Shown here: positions 26,975 to 34,688 of the stretch, piece by piece | Layout of the letters: each line of letters begins with the position of its first letter | Position numbering within the stretch: the first letter of the stretch is position 1 | NCBI GenBank assembly: GCA_020637295.1 | Contig: JACJWF010000001.1 | Span: 558,001-622,000 of the forward strand | Length of the DNA stretch: 64,000 bases | Direction of reading: 5' to 3' | DNA from: Acidimicrobiaceae bacterium | GTDB taxonomy: Bacteria > Actinomycetota > Acidimicrobiia > Acidimicrobiales > Ilumatobacteraceae | Translations under genes and position numbers: made by a program | Notes under the pieces: generated by a model | What the model was told of the DNA's origin: nothing | Databases searched by the model: none | What the model saw: only the letters and a program-made list of their open reading frames with translations

Positions 26975-27610
26975 ATGGCCGATCTGGAGTTCTACTTCGA
27001 CCCCGTCTGCCCCTTCGCCTGGATCACCTCGCGTTGGGTCAAGGAAGTCCAAGGGTTGCGCGACTACGACGTCACCTGGAAGTTCATCTCGCTGAAGATG
27101 ATCAACGAGCACCGCACGGAGGAGTGGTACACCCCCGAGTACCGCGCCGGGCACATGGCCGGCCTGTACGCCCACCGGGTGTGCGACGAGGTGCGCCTGC
27201 GGGAGGGCAACGCAGCCGTCGATGCGCTGTACACGGCGCTCGGCACCGCCATCCACCTGGAGAAGCGGCGGCCGGACATCAACGCCGACCCCGTTGCCTT
27301 CATGGCCGAGATGCTCACCGCCGCCGGCCTGCCCACCGGGTACGCCGCCGAGGCGCTGGTGGAGACGCACGACGAGTACGTCCGGGCCAGCACCGACGAA
27401 GCGTTCTCCCGCACCGGCAAGGACGTGGGCACGCCGATCCTCACCTACACGCCGGGCACGGAGCGCGAGGCCAGCCTGTTCGGCCCGGTCATCTCCAAGG
27501 CGCCGCGCGGCGACGATGCGCTGCGCCTGTGGGACGCGGTGGAGATGCTGGCCCGCAGCGGCGTCGCCGAGATCAAGCGCAGCCTGCGCGACCCGCTGGA
27601 CTTCACCTGA
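26975..27610 (+). CDS. DsbA-family oxidoreductase, mycothiol-dependent nitroreductase (Rv2466c)-like
   Basis: A cytoplasmic thioredoxin-fold protein with an alpha-helical insertion, 211 residues, no signal peptide. The active site is FDPVCPFAWITSRW, with a single Cys (C12) in a CPFA motif as in the mycothiol-dependent reductase of Mycobacterium tuberculosis. The cis-Pro loop GTPILTYTPG follows at about 150. AGGAGG lies 6 nt before the ATG, and a TAGGGT box lies at 26942. It diverges from the sigma-factor operon and precedes rbfA, from which a TAGGGT -10 box separates it. Confidence 0.87.
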   Translation: MADLEFYFDPVCPFAWITSRWVKEVQGLRDYDVTWKFISLKMINEHRTEEWYTPEYRAGHMAGLYAHRVCDEVRLREGNAAVDALYTALGTAIHLEKRRPDINADPVAFMAEMLTAAGLPTGYAAEALVETHDEYVRASTDEAFSRTGKDVGTPILTYTPGTEREASLFGPVISKAPRGDDALRLWDAVEMLARSGVAEIKRSLRDPLDFT

Positions 27611-27640
27611 ACTCGGGCGCACCGCGGCGAGTCGCATCGG

Positions 27641-27646
27641 TAGGGT
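27641..27646 (+). promoter_or_regulatory. -10 box (TAGGGT) for rbfA
   Basis: TAGGGT ends 8 nt before the rbfA ATG at 27655. The message would be leaderless or nearly so, which means rbfA-truB can be expressed apart from the distant infB operon. Confidence 0.45.
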
Positions 27647-27654
27647 AGGCAGCC

Positions 27655-28113
27655 ATGAGCCGACCCCGACGCGCTCCCTCCGCGTCCCCCCACCGGTACC
27701 CCCGCACCGCCCGCCTCAGCGAGTCGCTGCGCGAGGTCATCGCCGACGAACTCACCCGCATCGACGACGAGCGTCTGTCCCTGGTCACCATCACCAACAT
27801 CGACGTCGATCCGGAGATGAACCGTGCCGTCGTCTACTACGACTCGCTGGCCGGCCCTGACGGCGACGAGGAGATCATCGAGGCGCTCGGCCAGCACCGG
27901 GTCCGTATCCAGAGCTCGGTCGGTCGCCAGGTGCGGGCCAAGAAGACCCCCATCCTGTCGTTCAAGCCGGACGACGTCATCCGCGCCGCCGAGCGGATCG
28001 AGCAGATCCTGCACGACCAGGGCACGCTGCCCGCTCGCCCGCCGGAGCCCGACGAGGGCGACGGTGACGGCGGCGACGACGGTGACGGCGCACACGGTGA
28101 TGGCGAGGCGTAA
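27655..28113 (+). CDS. rbfA: Ribosome-binding factor A
   Basis: A cold-shock 30S maturation factor with a KH-like fold, 152 residues. The family pattern is clear: RLSESLREVIADELTRI, then the strand LVTITNIDVDPEMNRAVVYY, the helix IIEALGQHRVRIQSSVGRQV, and KKTPILSFKPDD. A Gly/Asp-rich tail ends the protein and overlaps the truB start by 14 nt. In most actinobacteria rbfA follows infB directly; here about 2.9 kb of sigma-factor and DsbA genes separate them. Confidence 0.94.
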   Translation: MSRPRRAPSASPHRYPRTARLSESLREVIADELTRIDDERLSLVTITNIDVDPEMNRAVVYYDSLAGPDGDEEIIEALGQHRVRIQSSVGRQVRAKKTPILSFKPDDVIRAAERIEQILHDQGTLPARPPEPDEGDGDGGDDGDGAHGDGEA

Positions 28114-28969
28114 ACCGCCCACCGTCCACGGCCTGGCCGTGGTGGACAAGCCGGCCGGGGTCACCAGCCACGACGTGGTGGGCATGCTGCGCCGCCGCTT
28201 CGGTGAACGTCAGGTCGGCCATGCCGGCACCCTCGACCCCGACGCCACCGGGGTGCTGCTGGTGGGCGTCGGCAAGGGCACCCGTCTGGTGCGGTTCCTC
28301 ACCGATCTCGGGAAGACGTACACCGGTGAGGTCGTCTTCGGCACCACGACGGACAGCCTGGACAGCACGGGTGTGGTCACCGGCACGTTCGACATGGCCG
28401 GCCTCACCGAGGCCGCCGTGCGCGAGGCCGTGCGTGACCACCTCATGGGGCCGATCATGCAGGTGCCGCCGATGGTCAGCGCGCTGAAGGTGGACGGCCG
28501 CCGCCTGCACGAACTGGCCCGCGAGGGGGTGGAGGTCGAACGGGCGCCCCGCCCGGTCACCGTCTACCGCTTCGGCATCGAGCCGACCGCCGACCCGCTG
28601 CGCTACCTGGTGGAAGTCCACTGCTCCAAGGGCACGTACATCCGCTCCCTCGCCGACGACCTTGGCCGGCTGTGCGGCGGCGGCGCCCACCTCCACGGGC
28701 TGCGGCGGATCGCCGTCGGCAGTTTCACAGTCGCCGAGGCCGCGCCGCCCGAGCAGGCGGTGCTGCTGCCGCTGGCGACGGCCCTGCGCGACTACGCCCA
28801 GGTGAGGGTGGACGACGCCACCGCGGCGCTGGTCCGCCAGGGAAGGGTGCTGCCCCGCCCCGACGGCGACGGGCCCTGGGCCGTGCTGGCCCCCGAGGGC
28901 GACCTGTTGGCCGTCTACGAACCGTTTCGCAACGGGGAGGCCAAGCCTGCCGTGGTAGTGGCCACCTAG
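28100..28969 (+). CDS. truB: tRNA pseudouridine-55 synthase
   Basis: Converts U55 in the T-loop of tRNAs to pseudouridine. 289 residues: the N-terminal LAVVDKPAGVTSHDVV, the catalytic HAGTLDPDATGVLLV with Asp46, and YTGEVVFGTTTDSLD. VPPMVSALKVDGRRLHELAR is next, followed by the KGTYIRSLADDLG motif. A PUA-like C-terminal portion follows. The ATG at 28100 lies within the end of rbfA in another frame, so the two are coupled. Confidence 0.95.
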   Translation: MARRKPPTVHGLAVVDKPAGVTSHDVVGMLRRRFGERQVGHAGTLDPDATGVLLVGVGKGTRLVRFLTDLGKTYTGEVVFGTTTDSLDSTGVVTGTFDMAGLTEAAVREAVRDHLMGPIMQVPPMVSALKVDGRRLHELAREGVEVERAPRPVTVYRFGIEPTADPLRYLVEVHCSKGTYIRSLADDLGRLCGGGAHLHGLRRIAVGSFTVAEAAPPEQAVLLPLATALRDYAQVRVDDATAALVRQGRVLPRPDGDGPWAVLAPEGDLLAVYEPFRNGEAKPAVVVAT

Positions 28970-28994
28970 CAGGCTGCCGCTAGCGTTGTCGGCC

Positions 28995-29939
28995 GTGCGC
29001 GTGATCACCGACCTATCAGTCTCGCCGTGGCCGGGCGAGCGATCCGTGGTCACCATCGGCGCCTACGACGGCGTGCATCTGGGGCATCAGGCGGTCATCG
29101 CCGAGGTGCGCCGCCTGGCTGCCGACCTCGGTGCCCGTTCCGCCGTCATCACGTTCGACCGCCATCCGGCGTCGGTCGTGCGGCCCGAATCGGCACCCCG
29201 CCTGCTGACCAGCCTGGACCAGAAGCTGGAGTTGCTGGACGCCACCGGGGTGGACGGCACGGTCCTCATCCACTTCGACGAAGCCCAGAGCCGTGAGGCG
29301 CCGATGGACTTCGCCCGCCGGGTGCTGGTGGAGTGCCTGTCCGCCCGTGGCGTGGTGGTGGGCAACGACTTCCACTTCGGCCGTGGCCGCCAGGGCAACG
29401 TGGACACGCTCCGCGACCTCGGCGCCGACACCGGCTTCGAGGTCTTCCCGCTCACCCTGGTGCCGCGCACCGACGGGCCCGACGAGCCGATCTCCTCGAC
29501 CGCCATCCGGCGGGCGATGGCCGGCGGGGAGGTGGAACTGGCGGCGACCCTGCTCGGCCGCCCGTTCGAGGCCCGGGGGATCGTCGTGGAGGGCGACCAG
29601 CGCGGCCGGCTGCTCGGCTTCCCCACGGCCAACGTGGAGGTGCCCAGCCAGATCTGCCTGCCGGCCGACGGGGTCTATGCCGGCTGGTACCTGCGGCCGG
29701 ACGGCAGCCGCCACGCCTGCGCGCTGAACCTCGGCCGCCGGCCCACCTTCTACGAGCACGCCGACCACAGCCTGCTGGAGGCCCACCTCCTGGGCTTCGA
29801 GGGCGACCTCTACCGCGAGGCGGCGCGGGTGCAGTTCACCCACTTCCTGCGCAGCGAGCGCAAGTTCGACGGGATCGACGCCCTGAAGGCCCAACTGGCC
29901 CACGACATCGAGCACGCCCGCTCCGTGCTGGAGGCCTGA
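28995..29939 (+). CDS. ribF: Bifunctional riboflavin kinase / FAD synthetase
   Basis: Makes FMN and then FAD from riboflavin. 314 residues: the N-terminal nucleotidyltransferase domain has GAYDGVHLGHQAVI and ISSTAIRRAM, and the C-terminal kinase domain has GDQRGRLLGFPTANV, DGVYAGWY, LNLGRRPTF and LEAHLLGF. The GTG at 28995 is favoured because TAGCGT (28981-28986) ends 8 nt before it, as at other leaderless genes here; a TTG at 28986 overlaps that box. It is convergent with the ABC substrate-binding gene. Confidence 0.95.
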   Translation: MRVITDLSVSPWPGERSVVTIGAYDGVHLGHQAVIAEVRRLAADLGARSAVITFDRHPASVVRPESAPRLLTSLDQKLELLDATGVDGTVLIHFDEAQSREAPMDFARRVLVECLSARGVVVGNDFHFGRGRQGNVDTLRDLGADTGFEVFPLTLVPRTDGPDEPISSTAIRRAMAGGEVELAATLLGRPFEARGIVVEGDQRGRLLGFPTANVEVPSQICLPADGVYAGWYLRPDGSRHACALNLGRRPTFYEHADHSLLEAHLLGFEGDLYREAARVQFTHFLRSERKFDGIDALKAQLAHDIEHARSVLEA

Positions 29940-29963
29940 GCGGTTGCGGGCCGTCCCCGCCCC

Positions 29964-31109
29964 TCAGCCCTCGGCGGGCCAGATGATGGTGCCGTCCGCG
30001 GCGTAGATGCCGGCGAGTACGGCGGGGTCGACCATCGTGGTGATGTCCGGGGCCACGCCGTCGAACAGGCCGATGGAGGCGTAGGTGGTGACCTCGGCGG
30101 TGAGCTGGTCCATCAGGGGCAGGCCCAGCGGTGCGCCGGGTGCCACGCCATCGCCGACCAGCGTCGATTCCACACCCCAGCGGGCCGTCTCGCTCTCCGC
30201 AGAGAGGAACATGATGTTGTCGCCGGCGTCGATGAAGCCGATGGCGATGTCCGACGCGGCGGCCGGGTCGGCCACGGCATCGGCCAGACCGCGCATGGTG
30301 GCCCGCATGAAGTCTTGGGCTGCAGTGGGATGCTCGGTGAGGAACGTGTCGTTGGTGTAGACGACGCCGAAGCTGCCGGGGATGTCGTAGTCGGTGGGGT
30401 CGTAGAGCGTGAACGGCACGCCGGCGGCCTCCAGTTGCAGGGGCTCGTTGCTCTTGTAGCCGGGGAAGCCGACGATGTCCGGCACCTCGATGTGGACCAG
30501 CGGGTCGAACCCGTCCAGCAGGACCGTTTCGTAGTCCTCGCCTTCGATCAAGCCCTGCTGGGCGAGCATCGCCTTGACCGACGGGGTGATCGCCCCCTTG
30601 ACGCCGATCTTCGTGCCCTTGATGTCGGCCAGGGTGGGAACCTCGCCGTCCTTGGTGATGAGCGCGTCGATGCCCGTACGGCCCTCCACGGCCAGCGCGA
30701 CGAACCCGGCGTCGTTGGCGCCGGCGAAGTCCACCATCTCGGAGAACGAGCCGCCGGAGGAGAACTGGGCGTCGTTGGCCGCGATCTGCGGGTAGTTGTC
30801 CACGGAGAAGCTGGGCTTCACGTCCACGTCCAGGCACAGCCCGTCGTAGTACCCCTTGGACTTGGCCACCAGCACGTCGACGATCGAGGCCGTGGCGGCG
30901 AAGTCGAAGCTGGAGAGGTAGACGATGGTGCCGGCGTCGCGGTTGGCCTGGCAGCGGGCCTCGGGGATCGGCTGCCCGGCCACCATCTCCAGATCCGGGG
31001 CGATGAGCGTGGTGGTGGGCTCGGTACCGGGTGTCGTGGTGCCGTCGTCGGTGCACGCGGCGGCCACCAGGGTGAAGGCGAGGAACGTGGCGATGATCGG
31101 GCGGCGCAT
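29964..31109 (-). CDS. ABC transporter substrate-binding lipoprotein (NMT1/THI5-like)
   Basis: An extracellular ligand-binding protein of the family used for thiamine precursors, taurine, nitrate/sulfonates or riboflavin; 381 residues. A lipobox (LVAAAC) ends a typical signal peptide. After a Thr-rich linker, the periplasmic-binding type II fold shows IVYLSSFDFAAT, LVAKSKGYYDGLCLDV, the DAQFSSGGSFSEM loop and DIKGTKIGVKG. With the permease and ATPase upstream on the same strand it makes a complete importer. The chorismate mutase-VOC gene lies between them, so the ligand could be an aromatic compound; that is inference only. Confidence 0.87.
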   Translation of the reverse strand: MRRPIIATFLAFTLVAAACTDDGTTTPGTEPTTTLIAPDLEMVAGQPIPEARCQANRDAGTIVYLSSFDFAATASIVDVLVAKSKGYYDGLCLDVDVKPSFSVDNYPQIAANDAQFSSGGSFSEMVDFAGANDAGFVALAVEGRTGIDALITKDGEVPTLADIKGTKIGVKGAITPSVKAMLAQQGLIEGEDYETVLLDGFDPLVHIEVPDIVGFPGYKSNEPLQLEAAGVPFTLYDPTDYDIPGSFGVVYTNDTFLTEHPTAAQDFMRATMRGLADAVADPAAASDIAIGFIDAGDNIMFLSAESETARWGVESTLVGDGVAPGAPLGLPLMDQLTAEVTTYASIGLFDGVAPDITTMVDPAVLAGIYAADGTIIWPAEG

Positions 31110-31158
31110 GCAGGCAGTCCTTCGGGCCGAAGTGTGAGGGGAGCCTACCAACGCGCTG

Positions 31159-31965
31159 TCAGCTCGCTCCGTCCGGACGGGGGTCCAGCGCGTCGAACAG
31201 GCCGAGCACGTTGGCCGCGCCGACCCCCACGCGGTGCCCGGTGCGGCTGATGAACCCGAGCTGCACGCCAGTGGCAGGGTCGTCGGCGGCGAAGAACTGC
31301 TCGTGACCGTCGGCATCCACGACCACCTCGGTGAGCAGCGGGGCGCCGGCCTCGGCCAGGCAGGCTCGGGCGTAGCCGGCGTTGAGGACCTCCAGCGCCA
31401 CATGCTGCACGCCGGGCCCGTGGGTGGCGAGGTAGCGGGCGACGGCGGGCGACGCCCGGGGGCCGACGAGCACGAACGTCACCCCGCCGGCGGCCACGGC
31501 GGCCATGCCGGCATGGGGCTCGGCCAGCGGGACCTCGTGGAAGCCGAACCGCCCCGACATCGAGGCCAGGGCTGCGTCTAGGTCCGTGACGGCGACGACC
31601 ACATGGTCCACGCGGCTGGTGACGGTGTCCACGCCCGACGTGCCGCTACCGGCGGCCTGCTTCTCCGGTGCCGGGTCCGGCCGGTGGCCGGCGACCTCGA
31701 TGCGGTGCGTCTCGGTGAGCAACACGCGGAACAGCTGCTCGGCGAAGTCCGCATCCACCCCCGCCTCGATGGCCTGCCGGCGGCGGGAGGTGACCACGTC
31801 GCGGACCCGGGTGGGCTGGATGACCGGGGTGTCGCTGTGCTGCTTCACCTCGGCAACCTCGCGGCAGACGGCCAAGCGCTCGGCGACGATGGCGATGAGC
31901 GCGGCGTCGAGCTGGTCGATGCGTTGGCGGAGATCGCCGAGGTGCGGGGCGGGCGCGTCGGTCAT
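31159..31965 (-). CDS. Chorismate mutase (AroQ)-VOC domain fusion
   Basis: 268 residues in two domains. Residues about 8-92 form an AroQ-type helical chorismate mutase (LRQRIDQLDAALIAIVAER, then REVAEVK and PTRVRDVV; R15, R35 and K41 are in plausible active-site positions). Residues about 117-245 form one vicinal-oxygen-chelate domain (VDHVVVAVTDLDAAL, then HGPGVQHVALEV) resembling a half of 4-hydroxyphenylpyruvate dioxygenase/hydroxymandelate synthase, with candidate metal ligands H121 and H188. The expected C-terminal Glu appears as Gln in TGVQLGF, so dioxygenase activity is uncertain. The ATG at 31965 is preferred over a GTG 9 nt upstream. It sits inside an ABC importer operon. Confidence 0.8.
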   Translation of the reverse strand: MTDAPAPHLGDLRQRIDQLDAALIAIVAERLAVCREVAEVKQHSDTPVIQPTRVRDVVTSRRRQAIEAGVDADFAEQLFRVLLTETHRIEVAGHRPDPAPEKQAAGSGTSGVDTVTSRVDHVVVAVTDLDAALASMSGRFGFHEVPLAEPHAGMAAVAAGGVTFVLVGPRASPAVARYLATHGPGVQHVALEVLNAGYARACLAEAGAPLLTEVVVDADGHEQFFAADDPATGVQLGFISRTGHRVGVGAANVLGLFDALDPRPDGAS

Positions 31966-32010
31966 TGCCAGCACGGTACCCGCTGGGGGTGGCGCCCCAC
32001 CGGGTCGCGC

Positions 32011-32778
32011 TCAGGCGGGGCGGGTGCGATGGGCGGCGTGCCAGTGCAGCACCACGTGCTGCAGCAGTGAGATCAGCAGCAGCCCGAGCACGCCGAGGAT
32101 CGCCATGGCGAACACCGCCGCCCACAGCGTGTCCGCACCGCTGGCTGCGGCCGATGCCCGCCGGCCGATCGCGCCGATGCCCTCGTTGGAGAGGTTGGCC
32201 CCCTCCACGTAGTACGCCGCCGCCAGGGCCAGGCCGAGGTTGAAGCGCGAGGTGGTGAACAGCACGGGTGCGGCCGACGGCAGGCGGAGCCGCCACAGGA
32301 CCTCCCAGCGGCCGGCGTCGACGGAGCGGAACAGCTCCAGCGTGGCGGGCTCCACACTGCGCATCCCGTCCACGGTGGCGAAGACGTAGGCAGGCAGGCA
32401 GACCAGCCCGACCATGAAGAGGGCCGGGGGAGTGCCGGAGCCGAGCCACAGCACCACCGAGCTGACGTAGGCGAACCACGGCGCCACCTGCACCAGCGTG
32501 AGCACCGGTTGGGTGGCGTGCTCCAGGAACGGGCTGGCGGCGAGGACGGCACCGACGAGCACGCCGATGGTGAGGGAGATGAGCAGGCCGACACCAGCGT
32601 GCTGGACGGTGATCCACCCGGCCTCGAGGAACGTGGAGCGGGTGTTCCACAGGTGGCGCAGCGCGGCCGACGGCGCCCGGAGCACGAACTTGCGGACGTG
32701 GAAGATCCGGACGAACGCCTCCCAGACGCCGAGGAAGACGACGATCCCCACGGCAGGGGCCAGGAAGCGGCGACTCAC
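32011..32778 (-). CDS. ABC transporter permease (SsuC/TauC/NMT-type)
   Basis: The membrane subunit of the importer, 255 residues, about six transmembrane helices. The coupling-helix EAA region reads ELFRSVDAGRWEVLWRLRLPSAAP. A GTG start overlaps the ATPase stop (GTGA), showing coupling. Its partners are the ATPase directly upstream and the substrate-binding lipoprotein at 29964-31109. Confidence 0.9.
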   Translation of the reverse strand: MSRRFLAPAVGIVVFLGVWEAFVRIFHVRKFVLRAPSAALRHLWNTRSTFLEAGWITVQHAGVGLLISLTIGVLVGAVLAASPFLEHATQPVLTLVQVAPWFAYVSSVVLWLGSGTPPALFMVGLVCLPAYVFATVDGMRSVEPATLELFRSVDAGRWEVLWRLRLPSAAPVLFTTSRFNLGLALAAAYYVEGANLSNEGIGAIGRRASAAASGADTLWAAVFAMAILGVLGLLLISLLQHVVLHWHAAHRTRPA

Positions 32779-33530
32779 GACATGCCCCCGTGGAGCGCGT
32801 GGCGGACCTGCGCGCACAACTCGACGAAGCGCGGCTCGTCCTCCACATCGGCCGCCCGCGGGCGGGGCAGGTCCACCGTGATGTCGGCGACGACGCGGGC
32901 CGGCCGAGGCGAGCTGACCAGCACTCGGTCGCTGAGGGCAACGGCCTCGGCGATCGAGTGGGTGATGAAGAACACCGTCACGCCCCGGCCCTCGACCAGA
33001 TGGTTGAGCAGGCCGCGCATGCCGGCGCGGGTGATCTCGTCCAGTGCGGCGAACGGCTCGTCCATCACGAGGAGGGGAGCGTGCAGCGCCAGCGCACGGA
33101 CCAGCGCGACTCGCTGCTGCATCCCACCCGAGAGCTCGTGCGGGTAGGCGTCCATGAAGTCGCCGAGACCCACTTCCTGCAAGAGCGCGGTGGGGTCGGC
33201 GGCGTCGGGCGGGGTGCTGGCCCGGTTGACGTCGAGCAGCAGCCGGGCGTTGGCGCGGACCGTCCGCCAGGGGAGCAGGCCGGGCTGCTGGGGCACCATC
33301 GCCACCCGCTTCCGGCTGCGGGCGGTGGCCGGGGCCTGGCCATCCACGGTGACGTCGCCGCCGCTCGGTGGTTCCAGCCCTGCGAGGACCCGCATCAGCG
33401 TGGTCTTCCCGCACCCCGACGGGCCGATGACGCTGATGAACTGGCCCGCCGGCACGTCGAGGGAGAGCGGCTCGATCACGGCCAGGTCGCCGTAGGCCTT
33501 GGTGAGGTCGCGCGTGACGATCCGGCTCAT
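32775..33530 (-). CDS. ABC transporter ATP-binding protein (NrtD/SsuB/TauB type)
   Basis: Powers the importer. 251 residues with Walker A GPSGCGKTT, Q-loop VPQQPGLLPWRTV, signature LSGGMQQR, Walker B LLVMDEPFAALD and an H-loop in ITHS. It is the first gene of a minus-strand operon: ATPase, permease, chorismate mutase-VOC, binding protein. It diverges from the RDD gene, 35 nt away. Confidence 0.93.
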   Translation of the reverse strand: MSRIVTRDLTKAYGDLAVIEPLSLDVPAGQFISVIGPSGCGKTTLMRVLAGLEPPSGGDVTVDGQAPATARSRKRVAMVPQQPGLLPWRTVRANARLLLDVNRASTPPDAADPTALLQEVGLGDFMDAYPHELSGGMQQRVALVRALALHAPLLVMDEPFAALDEITRAGMRGLLNHLVEGRGVTVFFITHSIAEAVALSDRVLVSSPRPARVVADITVDLPRPRAADVEDEPRFVELCAQVRHALHGGMS

Positions 33531-33552
33531 TCCCGCCGAGTGTACGGGCGCC

Positions 33553-33558
33553 TACGAT
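33553..33558 (+). promoter_or_regulatory. -10 box (TACGAT) for the RDD protein gene
   Basis: TACGAT ends 7 nt before the ATG at 33566, which is the spacing seen at other leaderless genes here. This box overlaps an alternative ATG at 33557 and so argues against it. Confidence 0.4.
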
Positions 33559-33565
33559 GGCGCCC

Positions 33566-34057
33566 ATGCCTGGTGGGGGTGCGCGTCAGCGGCAAGGTTC
33601 GTCACGCCGTTGGGTGCCGGCAGCCCGCTGGCGGCGTTGGGTGGGCAGCGCGGTGGACGGGGCAATGGTCAGCACGCTGACCCTGGTGGCCGGCGCGGCG
33701 GGCGTCGGCCGGCTCGCAGGCTTCGCCGTCGGCGTCGCCGTCGTCGTGGCGATGACCTGGCGGCCCGGCGCCACTCCCGGAAAGCTGTTGGTCGGAACCC
33801 GCGTCGTGCGTGCCGATGGCGGCGGCCATCCCGAGCTGTGGGCATCGGCGATCCGCTGGGCCCTCCTGAGCGGCCTCAGCGTCGGCAGCCGGCTGCTCGG
33901 GCTGCCGGTGACGGTGCTCTGGATCGTCTGGGTGCTGAGCATGGTCAACGCCCTGCTCGTGCTCGCCTCGCCGGACGGGCGCGGCCTGCACGACCACGTC
34001 GCCGACACGATCGTGATCGACACTCGCGGGGGTGTGAGCCACGGCGGGCGGCGCTAG
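33566..34057 (+). CDS. RDD family membrane protein
   Basis: 163 residues with three or four hydrophobic segments. The family pattern is visible: an Arg in the basic entry to helix 1 (WRRWVGSAVDGAM, the R/D pair), a TPGKLLVGTRVVRADGG loop, and the late GLHDHVADTIVI (Asp). RDD proteins are small membrane proteins of poorly known transport or envelope function. It precedes rpsO by 87 nt but shares no clear function with it. Confidence 0.78.
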   Translation: MPGGGARQRQGSSRRWVPAARWRRWVGSAVDGAMVSTLTLVAGAAGVGRLAGFAVGVAVVVAMTWRPGATPGKLLVGTRVVRADGGGHPELWASAIRWALLSGLSVGSRLLGLPVTVLWIVWVLSMVNALLVLASPDGRGLHDHVADTIVIDTRGGVSHGGRR

Positions 34058-34070
34058 TCTTTGCGCCGTC

Positions 34071-34104
34071 CACCGGGGCCATCCCTCCGGTGCGATGCCA
34101 CCGG
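34071..34104 (+). promoter_or_regulatory. rpsO leader with mutually exclusive hairpins
   Basis: CCGGTG at 34087-34092 can pair with CACCGG at 34071-34076 or with a second CACCGG at 34099-34104, but not both. The segment lies in the roughly 80-nt leader after a TAGTCT box (34055-34060) and ends 40 nt before the rpsO ATG. S15 is known to autoregulate through its leader in several bacteria, so this is a candidate S15-responsive switch. Confidence 0.45.
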
Positions 34105-34144
34105 CACCCGCCGCTGGCGACCTCCGGATCCAGGAAGGCAACTC

Positions 34145-34402
34145 ATGGACAGCAAAGAGAACATCATCGCCGCGCACAAGCTCAGCGACGCCGACACCGG
34201 CTCGCCCGAGGTGCAGATCGCGCTGCTGACCGCCCGCATCAACCACCTCACCGAGCACTTCAAGACGCATGCCAAGGACCACCACAGCCGTCGTGGCCTG
34301 CTGAAGCTGGTCGGCCGCCGCCGCCGCATGCTCGACTACGTGAAGAACATCGACGTGGAGCGCTACCGCGCCATCGTCGCCGCCAACGGCCTGCGCCGCT
34401 GA
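34145..34402 (+). CDS. rpsO: 30S ribosomal protein S15
   Basis: Binds the central domain of 16S rRNA early in 30S assembly. 85 residues, slightly shorter than the usual 89. The conserved core TGSPEVQIALLTARINHLTEHFKTHAKDHHS is readable in overlapping motifs, followed by RRGLLKLVGRRRRMLDYVK. The RBS AGGAAGG lies about 9 nt before the ATG. It has its own leader and a strong terminator-like hairpin, so pnp is mostly expressed from its own signals. Confidence 0.96.
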   Translation: MDSKENIIAAHKLSDADTGSPEVQIALLTARINHLTEHFKTHAKDHHSRRGLLKLVGRRRRMLDYVKNIDVERYRAIVAANGLRR

Positions 34403-34435
34403 GCCCCGGCGGCACCCGCCGCCGCACCGAACTCG

Positions 34436-34486
34436 CCGGACCCGCGTCGCCCCCGCAAGGAGGGGTGCCGCGGGTTCGGCCGTTTT
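34436..34486 (+). terminator. Intrinsic-type terminator after rpsO
   Basis: An 11-bp stem with one G-U pair (CCGGACCCGCG with CGCGGGTTCGG) is continued inward by 6 more pairs and an 8-nt loop. It is followed by CCG and then TTTT. Stem strength and the T-run make this the best intrinsic terminator in the window. Confidence 0.65.
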
Positions 34487-34649
34487 CGCTGGTAGCCTCG
34501 CTGCGACACACATCAACCGAGCGGACCATTTCGACTCGGTTGTCAGTCGTGAGTGCCGGGGCTCCCCGCCGCCGGTCACCATCGTGGTGGCCCGGGTTGC
34601 AGCGCCGACATTGCCGACTGGGAACCGGGCCCCTTCCGCTCTTGCCGCT

Positions 34650-34668
34650 GTGACGCGCTGCGCGTCAC
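34650..34668 (+). promoter_or_regulatory. 8-bp hairpin just upstream of the pnp ribosome-binding site
   Basis: GTGACGCG and CGCGTCAC flank a CTG loop and end 20 nt before the pnp ATG; the purine-rich site GAAAGCGAG follows. In enterobacteria an RNase III-cut leader hairpin lets PNPase repress itself. This hairpin is placed for a similar role, which is inference. Confidence 0.4.
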
Positions 34669-34688
34669 CGCAGAAAGCGAGACTCGTC

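Noticed and set aside
29940..34144. TPP or FMN riboswitch near the NMT1/THI5-type importer and ribF
   Set aside because: I looked upstream of the ATPase and ribF genes for the conserved cores of these riboswitches and saw none; the gaps there are only about 25-35 nt.
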